A DNA stretch of 64,000 nt from Terfezia claveryi (GCA_015179025.1 WHUX01000147.1:62001-126000), one strand, 5' to 3'; counted from the first letter of the stretch, positions 34,838 to 47,040 are shown. A program made the numbers and translations. Notes: generated by a model from the sequence alone, not told the origin.

Positions 34838-34930
34838 GGGACAGAGGGGACAGGGGAAATAGGGGGAATAGGGGAAACAGGGGGAACAGGGGAAATAGGG
34901 GGAACAGGGGGAACAGGGGTAACTGGGGAG
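34838..34930. repeat. Proline-codon repeat in the GypA-3 protease-RT linker
   Basis: Tandem GGGGGAACAGGGGAAATA-type units (plus strand) encode Pro-Val/Ile-Pro-Pro on the minus strand. GypA-4 has a much shorter tract. Confidence 0.85.
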
Positions 34931-35486
34931 TGGGCAGCATTGATGTGCGCAGGCTGGTATACCACCTGGGCTGGGTGGATTATCGGGGGTGGTAATGCGT
35001 ATAGCCCCGTAACGGTGATTTTTGGACCTCCACAGTTTTTTCTGCAATAATGGCTGAGGAATTGCAAGGTGTACGAGCCGAAGCTGACTGACACATTATG
35101 CATTCTGAGCCAGGGGATCCCAAGCACAATTGGATATTTTAGTTTAGTCACAAATATTGGAAGGTCCTCCGAATGGTCTCCAATAGTACTGGGCAGACAC
35201 ACGAGGTCAGTAATAGCCCCAGAAGAGATGGGGCGGCCATCAATGATGTCGAAAAGGCGGGGGGTCTTTAACTTCGAGGTTGGTATGGAATTTTTACTAA
35301 CGAAGGCCTGATCAATGAATGCAATTCTCGAAGTACCACAATCGATGAGAGCTGATGTTATCACTGTTTTACCATTGAATTTAACAGTTATTGGTACTAC
35401 AAAATGCTCACCAAACAAGCGAGATTCATTAACAGACATAGGTGCAGGCAAGGAAAACGCAGATAAAGATAAGTGGCCCTGGGTAG

Positions 35487-35532
35487 GTCCCTTGCTAGTG
35501 TCAGTAACTAGGCAAGGGACAGGGCTTTTCCC
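35487..35532 (-). promoter_or_regulatory. GypA-3 gag/pol -1 frameshift signal (putative)
   Basis: Minus-strand GGGAAAA (35526-35532), 5-nt spacer, then a hairpin (35487-35520) with 13-bp arms and one bulged C spanning the gag TAG. Pol is in the -1 frame and open through this region. Confidence 0.75.
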
Positions 35533-36688
35533 AACTCATCAACCTCCTCGATCCTGGATTCGGAGATGGCATGTACAGCCATCGAGCAGTTTTTGCGGAG
35601 GGGACATGCCACGATAAAATGGTCCCCTTTTCCGCATGCTATATATAGCCCATTCATTCGGCGGCGATCTCTCTCCTCCTGGATTAACTGTGGTCTACCT
35701 GCAGATAGGTCCATAGGCGTGGCACTACCTGCCACGAGAGAGGGGTGCGCGGGTTTGTTGGCCGAGGCCAGAACTTGGGCAGGCTTGGGGGTTGGTTGCT
35801 GTTGTTGGTGTTGCTGTAGTTGCTGAGGTGAGTAGGTGGCAGGGCAGAAGGTAAGGCAGTGTCTCAACCTAGCCATCTGTTGTTCCACCCTGGATGCCTG
35901 GTCAATTAATTCGTCGAGACTCTTGGTCTCTAGGAGGGTGACCATGGCTTGTTGAAGGTCGTCATTCAGTTCCTCCTGGAACTGCTCGAGCTTTGACTGG
36001 TTGTTCCACAATACTTCTGCTGCCAGCCTGGAGAACTCTGCCACATATGTGGACAGATCCGAATTGCATTGTTTCAGGGCTCGGAGGGCTCAGCTAGCCG
36101 TACCCACTGCATCGGGGTCCCCAAAAGCACTGTCTAGAATAGCGAAGAGTGCCGGGATGCCGTCCAGCTTAATCCCAGTGTCAAGGACATATAGCTGGAT
36201 TTGATCTACTACCTTACCCTCCAGCAGGGCAAAGACATAAGCCAATCGGTGTTGCTCGGATGGGAATCTGGCTGAGTCCCCATTAAGTTTGAGGTTTACC
36301 GAGTTCTTCTAAGCTCGGAGGCGAGCCCTATCCCTATTGAATTTGGAGGGGTTGGAATACTTTTGGTTTTAGCGGTTGGTGCGGAGGGTGGGGTTGCCGA
36401 CATAGCGGCCATATCGTGGTTGAGGGTCTGGATTATGGTTTGCTCATTGGCCAGAGCGATGGTGGCATTGTCGAGGTCGTTTTAGAGTACTATGATTTCT
36501 TCATTAGTGGACCTCAGTTTCCATTCAGCCATAGCCAAGCTATTGCTAAGTTCGGCCTCGATAGCACCCATTGCCTCAAAGATGTCAATGATCTCTTGAC
36601 GATAGGTATTCAATTCATTCAGGCCTGAGGGTATAGGGAAGTTCCTCCAGGTTTGAATCCTGATAGCGGGTGGAGGGGTTCCGGACAT
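35508..36688 (-). pseudogene. GypA-3 gag, with stops
   Basis: Starts MSGTPPPAIRIQTWRN (36688) and ends TAG at 35508-35510. Capsid-like motifs are PKFNRDR-type and YVAEFSRLAAEV (near 36040). The zinc knuckle is CIACGKGDHFIVACPL (CX2CX4HX4C intact). Stops near 36480 and 36310 break it. Confidence 0.88.
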
Positions 36689-36724
36689 GATAGTGTACCA
36701 GTTGGTCGAGAAGATCCAATGTAG

Positions 36725-37259
36725 TGTAACGACAGCTCTAGGGACAAGGCAACCAGGGGGTACGCTGGAGCAAGGGCAAGGCTAGGGTGACACTCACGTA
36801 GGAACGCTACGTGTGCGACTAGGGGAAAAGGCTAGGACAGGGGCAAGAGCGAGGGCGAGAGAGGAAGTTTGCAAGGGACACGAGACACGCGGAGGCAGTT
36901 GCCATATGTGTCGGAGAGAGGCAGCTGTACTGTAGAGATGTTCATGAGACAAGGGGGTGCACAAGGGAGGTGCACAAGCACTGGGAGAGGCAAGGTCCTG
37001 TATTGGGTATACAAGACGTTGGATAGGGATCCAACGACAGTACGAGGGACAGGAGCTATATATATACATAATTCCGGGCCAGGGTAATGGAAGGAATAAG
37101 CTTCCCAAGATCCCTTATCTCGGAAGCCAAGCAAGGTAACGATAACCCATCACCTGCAATCGCAGGTGATGATAAAGGCAACAATAACAATAACCCATCA
37201 ACGACACCCGAACAAGCCTGTTTGAGTATCAAATCAAGACTAAGAACACGGTTGTAACA
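36725..37259 (-). repeat. GypA-3 5' LTR
   Basis: TGTAACGACAG...GTTGTAACA, 535 bp, bordered by ACTAT (37260-37264). Confidence 0.92.
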
Positions 37260-38993
37260 ACTATACTTTTCCTATTTTTGTCCTGATTGTATATATTTTA
37301 CTATTAATACTAAAGATAATATCTATAGGTTAGAAGTTTGCATTGTACTCTTTTTTAGCTAAGACTGGGATTAAGAATAAGTTAACTTTTGTTTATAAGA
37401 AGGGGACATATAGGATATTCTCTAAAGTAGTATAAATAATATTTCTTTTTACTGATAATACTAATAGAATTATTCCATAGTAGTATACTATGATCTCTTT
37501 ATTGCTTGTAAGTATTTTTACTAGTAGTACGCATTTAATTAGTAATAGGAATAAGTATTTAAAAGGGCTAAAATAATTATATACTCTAATATTATATAGC
37601 CATCTTCCTAATTAGTCTCCAACAGTAATACCACCTTATTCTTTATCCCTTCTTACTTCCAAACTATATTTGACTAAGAAACTTATCTCTATTCCAAATT
37701 TTTCCTTCCTATATAATGATATTATTATATGTATAGTTGTATATGGGTCAATACTATTTGTTCTAGGTTCTAAGAAGATATTTGTATTAATGTTTTCTAG
37801 TGTATCTTTATATAATAGGTATAAAAGATCTTAGAATGATGACTAATAACCTATAGTATATAGAGCTTGTTATTGTTATATATTGGAGCTAGAGTCTAGG
37901 GTTTGTCATTATTATATATTGTATAACTTATTACTTTTTATTGTATAATAGTAGGAATCTTAGAAATAGCTTCTTTTTTGTTTTTTTTATTCTTTTTTTT
38001 CTAATATCTATTTTGGTCTTAAATTTAGATATTTTAACTAGCAAGCTTCCTTATTATGACTTTGTGTATTATAGTAGTTGTAAAGTATATCCTTCATATC
38101 CCTTTCTTATCTTGTATATAGATATGACTTATATAGTATACCTGTTTATATAGTTGTTCTTATAGAACCTTAAAAATAACCTGTTGATAGGCTTTTTATA
38201 GTATTTATTATATTATAGAGTATTTATCTTTATTGACCTTAGATCTTTTATATAGGAGAAGTATTTATGACAGTCACTATAGGTCTATATAGAGATCCTA
38301 GTTGAAGTTGACTTAGAGCTATTTGATATTTAGTATTATTTATATCAGATTTCTGTATTTATTTCTTCTTTTCTCTTACTTTTTGTAGCCAGTAAATATT
38401 GAGTTACTAGTTCAACTGAAAGTGCTCATTATCTTATTCTTAGTATATATCTGATCCTTATATATTCTATACCCAAACTATTCAAAATCTTGTTTGCTAC
38501 TCTTTCAGATAGAACTATAACTCTTAGGTCTCATAGTTGAGTAAATAGGTTATATATGTATCTAACTCATTAGTTAATATTTTGTATAGAAACCTTTTTT
38601 GCTTAACTGAATTGTTCTTCTAACTACATTATATTAGATATATCTAAAGAAGTGTATATTTCTACTAGAATTTTCTAGGCTTCAATATTTATTATAGTAT
38701 ATAAGTATAAATATTATTAATCTTTTATATAGGTCAAGTGGATAATTACTTTCATATGTTTATATATTCTTTTCTATTTAGCTACTTTATCAGAAAATTC
38801 TCTTAAAGGTCTATCTTTATTCATATGTCTTTATATATCTTTTAGTATGAGTAAAGATAGAATGTCCTCCTTCTATTTATAATAGTTATTGTTATTAAGT
38901 TTTGTTACTTTCATGAATGAACTCTCTATGTATCTATTGTCTTGTACCATTTTTGAAGAAGTAGTAAAGAAAAAAAAAAAAAATATATTATAT
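37260..38993 (-). pseudogene. Copia-2 gag, protease and GAG-pre-integrase remnant
   Basis: AT-rich minus-strand sequence continuing the Copia-2 host. Just inside the junction (37265-37360) a decayed protease/pre-integrase block reads LAKKEYNANF...INSKIYTIRTKIGK, matching the copia pattern of LL-x-G-Y-x-V-x-F followed by a GTKIGKLY-like block. Gag is too decayed to outline. A poly-A run (38970-38983) lies near the 5' LTR. Confidence 0.65.
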
Positions 38994-39138
38994 TGTAGAC
39001 AGAGAAACCTCGGACTCAAACCTAAAAGCACTATTATGTAGTTATCATTGATCCTCTAAGATGCAACCTTATGGGCCACACTAGTATGTCACTATGTAAT
39101 ATCATATGGTAATGTTGTTATATAACCATATCTTTATA
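38994..39138 (-). repeat. Copia-2 5' LTR, shortened
   Basis: Shares AACCTTATGGGCCACACTAGT and TATGTAATATCAT with 27290-27386, but is about 145 bp against about 518 bp. Either this copy lost sequence or the other gained some. Confidence 0.6.
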
Positions 39139-40043
39139 GGTTTGTCAGACCTCCAATCTATCAAGTTTTAATATATTATATATCTCATAATGATTTACAT
39201 ACCTTCTACCTCTGTCTGCTTTGCGCTGTAATAGTACTTCCTCTTTTCTAGAGATTGTCCCAACTGACTAACTTCTATTGCAATTTATATACCCTACAAC
39301 AGAAAGTAATGGAAATACTAAGAAGAGAATACATAGATAAGATTAAAGATTAGAGGTTATACACTTCCATAGCCAATTCCTTTAATGCTCTATCTATAAT
39401 ACACTACCTACTATAGTTTATTTGGTTAGGTCTCAAAGTGAGACCAAAACAGGTTTTGCATCAACAATTGTATGAAAAACTACCAAAGGTTTATTTGGAA
39501 ACTTTTGGTAGTTTTAGATAAACCTTTTGAGGTTTTGAACAAAACTTTTTTTAGGTTTCTAGTATTATAGTCTCTATTTTATAGAAACTTTATATAGGTC
39601 TTACTAGTGAAGTCACTGTTAGGGCTCATGACAGAAGCCAATGCAAAATCTCATATAAATTCACTACATATAAACTTGGCAAAGGCCTTGAATAGAAGCC
39701 AAATAAATATCTCATGTAAATTTAAAGTTAACTCTACTAAAACCTAGCAAAAGACTCAAATAAAAGCAAAATAAACATCTCATATAAATATAAAATCAAA
39801 TCTACAGAAACCTAGTAAAAGACATGAATAGAAGTAAAATAAATGTCTCATATAAATATAAAATCAAACCTACAGAAACCTAGCAAAAGACTCAAATAAA
39901 AGCAAAATATATATAAATTTAAAGTACTTAGAAAAGTAAATGATAGAACCAAGTACTGTATGTTTAATACAAAGACCTTAGATACAAGGTAAAGAGAGTA
40001 CAAGAGATCGAGATATATATACAGTAGGCCTCGAAGAGCCAAG
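39139..40043. repeat. Non-coding tract with hairpins and ~67-bp tandem repeats
   Basis: Inverted repeats occur at 39429-39445 (GGTCTC...GAGACC) and 39476-39515 (arms AAAACTACCAAAGGTTT / AAACTTTTGGTAGTTTT, one-base difference). From about 39645 to 39915 a ~67-bp unit recurs four to five times (AACCTAGCAAAAGACTC, AGCAAAATAAA, CTCATATAAATATAAA). No gene is seen. Confidence 0.7.
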
Positions 40044-40549
40044 TGTCACAATAGTCCTTTCCTAGCCTAGCCTGACCTCATTATTATTATTGTTTGTTTC
40101 TTCTGGCATCACCTGTGATACAGGTGATAGCATTTTTATTTCGGCTCCTGAGATAAGAGGTCTCAGGAACCTTATTCCTTTCGATAGCTTTGGCTAGGAA
40201 GGAAGCCTGTATATATAGCTTACTTTCTCTGTCCTCTCATTGGATCCCTATCTAATGTCTTGTATACTAAATACAGGATCTTGCTTCCCTTTCACGCTAG
40301 TGTACCTTCCTCATACACTCTCTTGCCTTCACCTTCGCCTCTACTTTTGCCTCTGCCTTCACTCCTGCCTTCACCTCTGCCTTCACTTCACCAGCTCTCC
40401 CTCTCCATACTCGTGTAAGTTTACTTATGCAAGTATCTAAGCCTCTCCATAAGCCTCTTGTCTAGTCTTGCGTACTCTGCCCTCTACCCTACTCCTGCCC
40501 TACTCCACTCATACCTCTTGGTCACACCAGCCCCTCAAGCCTCGTTATC
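40044..40549 (+). repeat. GypA-1 5' LTR
   Basis: TGTCACAATAG...CTCGTTAT, aligning along its length with the GypA-4 LTR, with an expanded CCTTCGCCTCTG-like 12-bp repeat near 40325-40390. It keeps TATATATAG and the ATCACCTG/CAGGTGA hairpin. Confidence 0.88.
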
Positions 40550-40599
40550 CTATATTGGATCATCCCTCAACCAACTAGTATGATACTTATAGATCCCCA

Positions 40600-41813
40600 A
40601 ACAGTAACAACACAACTCTTGGAACTCAGGTTCCAAGCCTAAAGGGCCATCCAATTCCCTCAAACCCTATAGTACTACTCCTTTACTGCTGAGAAATCAT
40701 CAACATTTTCGAGGCTACTGACCTCCTAGGGACAGAACAAGATATAGAACTAGTCTTGACCTAGCAAGTCCTGGAATCTGTCAAAAAGAAGCTCTAAACT
40801 ATACAAAGAGAACTTCAGGCCATCAAGGATATAGTCACTATCCTCTAGGACGAAATGTCTCAGGACAAGCTTACTATACATGCCTTGACCCATGCTGCCT
40901 TGAAAGAACTATTAGATACCACCCTACAGAGAAGTGCTAAAATACAAGATTTACTGGCCCTACCAAAATTCAATGGGGACCAAGCCAGGCTCAAGGCCTA
41001 GAAAAATTCCATATACCTGAAACTTAATGGGGACATGGCCAAGTTCCCCACCATCCAGCACCAGCTGACCTATATCTATAGCCTCCTAGAAGGTAAAGCA
41101 ATAGACTAGGTACAGCCCTATATGATAGTAACCGGCATCACTCTGGCTGATGTTTTGGCTATGATAGCCCTACTAGACTGGGCTTTCAGGGACTCAGACC
41201 CAGTAGGAACTGCTACTCGGGCTCTGTGGAGTCTCAAACAAAAGAACAATGAACTATCAATGTATGTTGTGGAATTCTCTCGGCTAGTGGTAGAAGTTAC
41301 TTGGAACAATCAGGGAAAACTGGACCAGTTTAATGAAAGCCTTGCCTACGAACTAAAGCAGGCCCTGATTTACTTTCACAAGGTCAATACCTTGGAAAAG
41401 CTAATCGACTAAGCCAGCAGGGTTGAGCAGAAAATGGCCACCCTTCGGGGATATACAAGGGCCCCATCAACTACCACCACCCCCTGCGCAAACCCCTTTT
41501 CCCCCGTACTCAGACCCAGACCCAGACCCTCATTACTAATAACAAGCCAGTCCACCTGTCTCTTATAGCTAGTAGGCCAGCCCCTATGGACTTATCAGCC
41601 AGCAGGCCTCATTTAACACAAGAAGAAAGGGAATGCCGCCATACTAATGGGCTATGTATAGCCTGTAGAAAGGCCAATCACTTTATTATGGCCTGCTCTC
41701 TCCAAAAGAACCATGTCCTGGCCATCCATGGCCTCTCTGACCACTCAGCTAACACCCTGGAACTCCAGATTATGAAGGTTGATGAGTCGGGAAAAGCCCT
41801 GTCCCTTGCCTAG
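40600..41813 (+). pseudogene. GypA-1 gag, with stops
   Basis: Gag remnant aligned to GypA-4 gag. Examples are LPKFNGDQARLKA, ASRALWSLKQKNNELSMYV-like sequence, and zinc knuckle CIACRKANHFIMACSL (spacing intact). Stops are TAG where GypA-4 has TGG or CAG (for example near 41000 and 41108). It ends with TAG at 41811-41813. Confidence 0.88.
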
Positions 41814-41833
41814 TTACTGACACTAGTAAGGAA
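41789..41833 (+). promoter_or_regulatory. GypA-1 gag/pol -1 frameshift signal (putative)
   Basis: GGGAAAA (41789-41795), 5-nt spacer, then CTTGCCTAGT...ACTAGTAAG, which can still pair using one G-U wobble. Despite heavy decay elsewhere, the heptamer is unchanged. Confidence 0.65.
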
Positions 41834-44549
41834 CCTACCTCAAGCCATTTATCTCTGTCTTTGTCTGCCTTTTCTGTTTCTTCCACTTCTATTATTGATA
41901 AATCTTGCCTATTCAGTGAGCATTTTGTTGTATCTATCTCCCTCAAAATCAATATTAGAACAATCAATACGTTAGCACTTATAGATTATGGAGCTTCAGG
42001 AATTGCATTCATTGACTAGGCCTTTATCAGTGAATTCTCCATACCTATATCTAAGCTCAAAATCCCCTGTATTCTGGATGTCATTAATGGTCGACCTATC
42101 TCCTTCAGAGATATCACCAATATTGCATGTGTCCTTGCCTTGGTTGGGGATCACTCTAAGGCAAACCTCCTGATGTTTGTCAATAAGTTAAAATATCTGA
42201 TTGTCCTTGGAATCTCATGGCTCCAAATACACAATGTATAAGTCAGCTTCAGATCTTACACCCTATAGTTTAACAGCTCTTACTACAAAAAACACTGCGG
42301 AAACCTGAAGGCTACCATTACGGGGCTATGCACATTACCGCCCCCAATAATTCACCCAACCTAGGTGGTACACCTACTTGCACACATAGATGCTAATTCC
42401 CCTATCTCCCCTACTTCCGCCCCTGTACCCCCCATTCCCCCTATCTTACTGCCTCCAAAAGATCTGAATATTAGCTTTATTGGGGCAGGGGCTTTCACTT
42501 ACCTCACCCAAATGCACAAGGTGAAGGCTCACACTCTATTCATACATGAGGTGAACTTGGAGATTAATAAGATGCAGTTAAAAAAGGAGTGGAAGTCCAT
42601 GGTCTCAGATGAATATCCCGAATTCATTGACCTGTTCTTGGAGAAGGCCTCAGAAAAGCTTGCACCTTACTGGCCTTATGACTATACTATTCCACTGATA
42701 GAGGGTAAGACCCCCCCTATGGGCCCCTCTATAGAATATTCTAGTTAGAGTTAGAAGCTTTAAAGAAATACTTGAAGGAAAACCTCAATAAGAGCTTCAT
42801 TCACTATAGGACATCTCCAGCAGGTGCCTCAGTGCTCTTTGTAAAGAAATCGGATAGCTCTCTATAGTTGTGTATTAATTATTGGGGCTTGAATGAGATA
42901 ACAGTCAAAAACAGGTACCTCCTACCTCTGATTCAGGAGACATTAGCTAGGCTTTCCAAAGCAAAATGGTTCACCAAATTGGATTTGAGAGGGGCATACA
43001 ATCTGGTACGGATTGCCGAGGGGGAGGAGTAGAAGACTGCCTTCTGGACATGATATAGCCATTTTAAGAATAATGTTATACCCTTCAGCCTAACTAATGC
43101 CCCAGCCTCCTTCCAACACTTTATTAATAGTATACTATGAGACTTCTTGCATGTGTTCTGCATGGCCTACCTTGACAATATCCTGATCTATTCAGACACT
43201 CTGGTAGAGTATAAGATCCATGTCTAACAAGTGTTGAAAAAGCTAGAGCAAGCCAGATTGTACCTCAAGCTTAAGAATTACAAGTTTCATATACAAGAGG
43301 TCAGGTATCTGGAGTTAATCATCACTACAGAAGGTATCTAGATGAATCCTGTAAAGGTTACTGCTATTTAAGAATAGCAAATTCCAGCAAATCTCAAGGA
43401 TACCTAAGCCTTCTTGGAGTTTACTAACTTCTACCGATAGTTTATTCTAGAGTATTCAAAGATTGTGGCCTCTCTCACAACTCTAACCAAAAAAGACCAG
43501 TACTTCGACTAGAGTCCAGAAGCCCAGTTGGTCTTCCAGAACCTCAAGGAAGCCTTCTACTCTGCACCAATACTGGCCCATTTCAACCTTGACCAGGAAT
43601 ATATCATTGAAACTAATACTTTTGACTATGTTTCCATAGGAATCCTATCCTAGAACGATGAAAACGATATCCTTCATCTAGTGGGTTTCTTCTCGAAAAA
43701 GCACTTTCTAGCTGAGTATAATTATAAAATCTATGACAAGGAGTTGATAGCTATCGTAAAAGCATTCAAAGAGTAGAGGCCATACCTGGAGTCAGCTAAA
43801 GGGATTATTAAGGTATTATCAAATTACAAAAACCTTGTGTATTTTACAACTACTAAGCTACTCAACTAATGGCAGGCTAGGTGGTCGAAAGTCCTCTCTC
43901 AGTTCAACTTTAAGATTAGATACCATCTCGGAAAAGCTAGTGGCAAGCCCGATGCGTTAACCTGGAGATCAAGAGATCTCTCTAAAGGGGAGGATAAAAG
44001 GCTAAAATACCAAAATCAGGTGGTATTGAAGCCCGAAAACCTCAATCTAGCAGCCAATGTCCAAGCCGAAGCTGAGGCTAATGCAGAAGCTAATGCAGAA
44101 GCTGATGTGGAAGCTGAAGCTGAGGCCGATGCAGGAGCCAACCTCCGATAACTGGTGAGACAGGCATATGAGGATGACCCCTAGCTAAGGAAATCACTAC
44201 TGCAGTAGATTCTGGCCAGTGCCACCACCCCAAGATCTCTCTGGCCAAATGTACTATCTAGAAGGGCCTCCTATACTATCATGAATGGCTCAATATACCA
44301 GAAGGAGGAGGGTTAAGGCTGAAGCTAATCGAGGAGCACTATGACACCTTGGTGGCAGGTCACCCTGGAGTGGCCAGGACGTTAGAGCTTCTATCTAGGG
44401 AGTATACTTAGATTGACCAGTAGAAGGACATGGAGTAGTATATATGGAATTGCCATATGTAAAAATATACCAAGCTAGTTCACCATGCCCTATATGGCAC
44501 TCTAAAGCTCTTAGATATCTCGGATTGGCTGTGGCTGCACCTTGTAAAG
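41789..44549 (+). pseudogene. GypA-1 pol remnant (protease, RT, RNase H, integrase N-terminus)
   Basis: The protease motif reads LIDYGASGIAFID (Cys to Tyr), RT has AYLDNILIYSD (catalytic YLDD changed to YLDN), and an RNase H remnant lies at about 43600-43900. An expanded [19 protein letters not shown] linker (44060-44145) precedes the integrase zinc region (VAGHPGVARTLELLSREYT). Many in-frame TAGs stand where GypA-4 has Trp or Gln. The frame stops abruptly at the GypB boundary in the integrase core. Confidence 0.9.
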
Positions 44550-45161
44550 TGTTGTTAGGGGGACTGGAAGATCAGATTAAATAAGATAAGGATCTTATCT
44601 AATCAGATAATCTTAAGCTAGTAATATATACTACAAAGTAGATTACTAATAGTGTATTGTTTATTCTCACTATTAAAGTTATTACCAGTAGCATAAGATT
44701 ACTGTAATAGGTAAAGTAGTATAGAAGTGCCAAAGGCACTTTAGAAGATTAACTAGTGGAACTTCTATATTGATTGTACTCTAACTATGTTCTGAGTTCT
44801 AACTATCTGTCCAACTGAAGGGAATTTCAGGGGACTATATATGTTTCTAATAGGGTAGTGCTGAGGCAGTGCTGAGGTAGTTCACTATTATCTGACCCTT
44901 ACATGATTTGAAATCAATATCATACAAACTTCTAGATAGTACTTCTAAATACTATCTAGTACAAAATAGGTTAAGTATTCTCTCTGACTTATACATGTGA
45001 AAGCATGTGATAGCATATGATAGCATATGAAATATTAGCAAGGCAGACAGCACACAGAATGTTGTGTGTTTTGAGATGCTTGCTGAGTAAGAAAATACAT
45101 AAAAAATACATTTGTAAGGGAGAGGGTTAGTTATAGGGAATGAGTAAGCCACTTCCTTACA
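44550..45161 (-). repeat. GypB 3' LTR
   Basis: Starts TGTTGTTAGGGGG and ends CCACTTCCTTACA. The adjoining TGCCTCCCTGTTT reads as polypurine tract AAACAGGGAGGCA on the minus strand. It is about 612 bp. Its left edge is approximate. Confidence 0.8.
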
Positions 45162-45379
45162 TGCCTCCCTGTTTAGATAAAAACTCTATCCTAAGAAATA
45201 AACAGGGTCTGGATTTATGTACATTAGTAGTTAACATTTAACCCATAATACCTATTGTTCCTATCCATATAGGTACTACTACTACTTGCTCCTGTATCAT
45301 ACCTAATATTATCATACCCCTCCTTAAAATCCTTTTCAACTGACCTTTCTTTAAAGAAATGTTTAAGTATTAATTAGGG

Positions 45380-47040
45380 TAGGTCCATCTCTTTACCTTT
45401 GCCTTTGCCAACTTTGACTGCATTAGATGAGACAGGGGGAGCAAGGACTTTCTTCCTCTCATTATTAATCATATCCAAAGTCTCTTTTCTTGTCTTATTC
45501 TTGCCAAGCTTATTCTTACTAACCTTTCTCTTTTTGTAAGTTACTTACTTACTACCAATCAACTAGAATTCTTTTTTCAATAACTCATCAACACCATCAG
45601 CATACACCCACTTATCATACTTATGAGGCTATCCCTTCCATTTCACCTTGTACTGCAGCTTCCCTGTTCTAGGTTGTGACCTGAATTCCAAAACTCTTTC
45701 TACCTCATACCTATCTTCCTTAACTGGTCCTGGTTGTTCCAGAGTCCTGGAAGGGAACAGTTGTATTGGATTAGAGAAGAAGGGTTTCAGTAGTGAGGTG
45801 TGGAAGGAATTGTTGATATTATTGAAGTTAGGGAAGTCAGTGAAGTCAAGTCTAGCATTTTAACTCCATGGTGAATATTTGGTAATGGTGAAGGGGCCTA
45901 TCCATTTAGGGGATAGTTTGGAGGAGTGGTACCTTGCTGGTAGGTTTTTTGTTAATAGCATCACCTGATCATTGACTTGGTAATCAGGAAAGGCTCTTCT
46001 GTATTTGTTAGCTTACTAAATTTGGTCCTTTTTTGCTTTAGTAAGGTTTTCAGCAACCTAGTAAAATTTGGTTGTAGGGTTTGAGTAGGTAGCTATAGGG
46101 TGAGGTAGGATAGGTGCAGACAAATTAGGCTAGTATCCTAGTTTGGTAAAGAAAGGAGAATGTCCTCTGGTAGCACGAACTCTTGTATTCACCTCTGTTT
46201 GAACAAAAGGTGTAGCTTGTACCCAATTCATTCCCTGTTCCAGCTTCTTAGCTACAAATATAGGAATAATTGTCCTATTCTTTCTTTCACTTATCCCATC
46301 AGTCTGTGGGTAATATGTGGAAGATGCTTTATATATAATTCTATTTTTTTGCATCCAATCTTGAAATGTAGTAGACATAAATAAGGGGTCTTGGTCAGAA
46401 ACAATTTCATAAGGAAATCCCACAGTAGGCTTAATGAATCTTTCAAAGATATCAATAACTCCTAATGTGTCAATATTATCTGCAACAGGTAGTAAAAATA
46501 TAAAATCAGAATGCCTGTCAGTCATAACTAATAACTTATAAAATGTCAATATATAAGGCTTATCATTAATAGGAGTTCTGTAACTAAGAGTAAATTCAGT
46601 ACATGAAATAATAACAGGTTCCATACAGAGAAAATCCATAGCCATGCTACTCCATAGCCTAATTGGTACATTGAGAGGAGTAAAAAATCCAGGAGGTTTC
46701 TATGTGGATCCCTAGGTGATTTGGTAGGTTTCACAACTCCTCACAAATTCTTCAACCTACTTATAAAAATCCTGAAAGATATACTTATTGGTAAGCTCAT
46801 GTATTGTTTTTGCAAGGCCTTCATGTCCAGTGGTGACATATGCTTGTTGGATAAGGGCTTCAGAGGCAGGGTTACCTTTAACTTGTAGTCCTTTAGGAAT
46901 AACCATCCTCCAAGCAAAATTCTTCAGCAGGTATATGAATCCATCCTATACCTTTGCTGTAGGTACCTGTTCACCCTTTTTGACTCTTAAGTATAGTGGC
47001 CCAAACACTATATCTTTTTCCATCTCTTCCCCATAGTGCC
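45380..47040 (-). pseudogene. GypB integrase and chromodomain
   Basis: From right to left: integrase zinc domain (AYVTTGHEGLAKTIHELT, SCETYQIT near 46730-46850), core (MAMDFLCMEPV at 46645; VSDQDPLFMSTTFQDWMQK; TYYPQTDGISERKN), GPY/F domain (LSPKWIGPFTI near 45880) and chromodomain (YEVERVLEF, LQYKVKWKG near 45630-45700), then a Lys-rich tail. A few stops (TAG or TAA) interrupt it. DDE residues are visible in the core. Confidence 0.85.

Larger units (their letters stand above)
34702..35532 (-). pseudogene. GypA-3 protease region of pol
   Basis: The frame is open from the slippery site to 34702. The aspartic protease motif is LIDCGTSRIAFID (family: LIDCGAS), then ISSGAITDLVCLP and PIVLGIPWLRMH. 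A proline-rich linker (PVPPVSPIPPIS repeats, 34840-34930) precedes RT. The frame ends at a TAA just before the RT finger region. Confidence 0.85.
30979..37259 (-). mobile_element. GypA-3: complete Ty3/gypsy LTR retrotransposon
   Basis: LTRs of 535 bp each (30979-31513 and 36725-37259), gag and pol on the minus strand, and 5-bp duplication ACTAT. It lies inside Copia-2. It is much less AT-rich than its host, so it arrived after most of that decay. It carries several stops and frame breaks. Confidence 0.95.
26869..39138 (-). mobile_element. Copia-2: heavily AT-mutated Ty1/copia element, split by GypA-3
   Basis: LTR-like sequences at 26869-27386 and 38994-39138 share AACCTTATGGGCCA and TATGTAATATCAT blocks. 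Internal parts (27387-30978 and 37260-38993; about 5.3 kb together) read as a copia element on the minus strand but are saturated with C-to-T and G-to-A changes. GypA-3 occupies 30979-37259. Confidence 0.8.

Noticed and set aside
34735..34995. ORF with NRGNRGNRG repeats (collagen-like)
   Set aside because: Antisense of the proline-codon repeat in GypA-3 pol.
37941..38153. Phe/Ile-rich ORF resembling a membrane protein
   Set aside because: AT-rich decay of Copia-2; chance translation.
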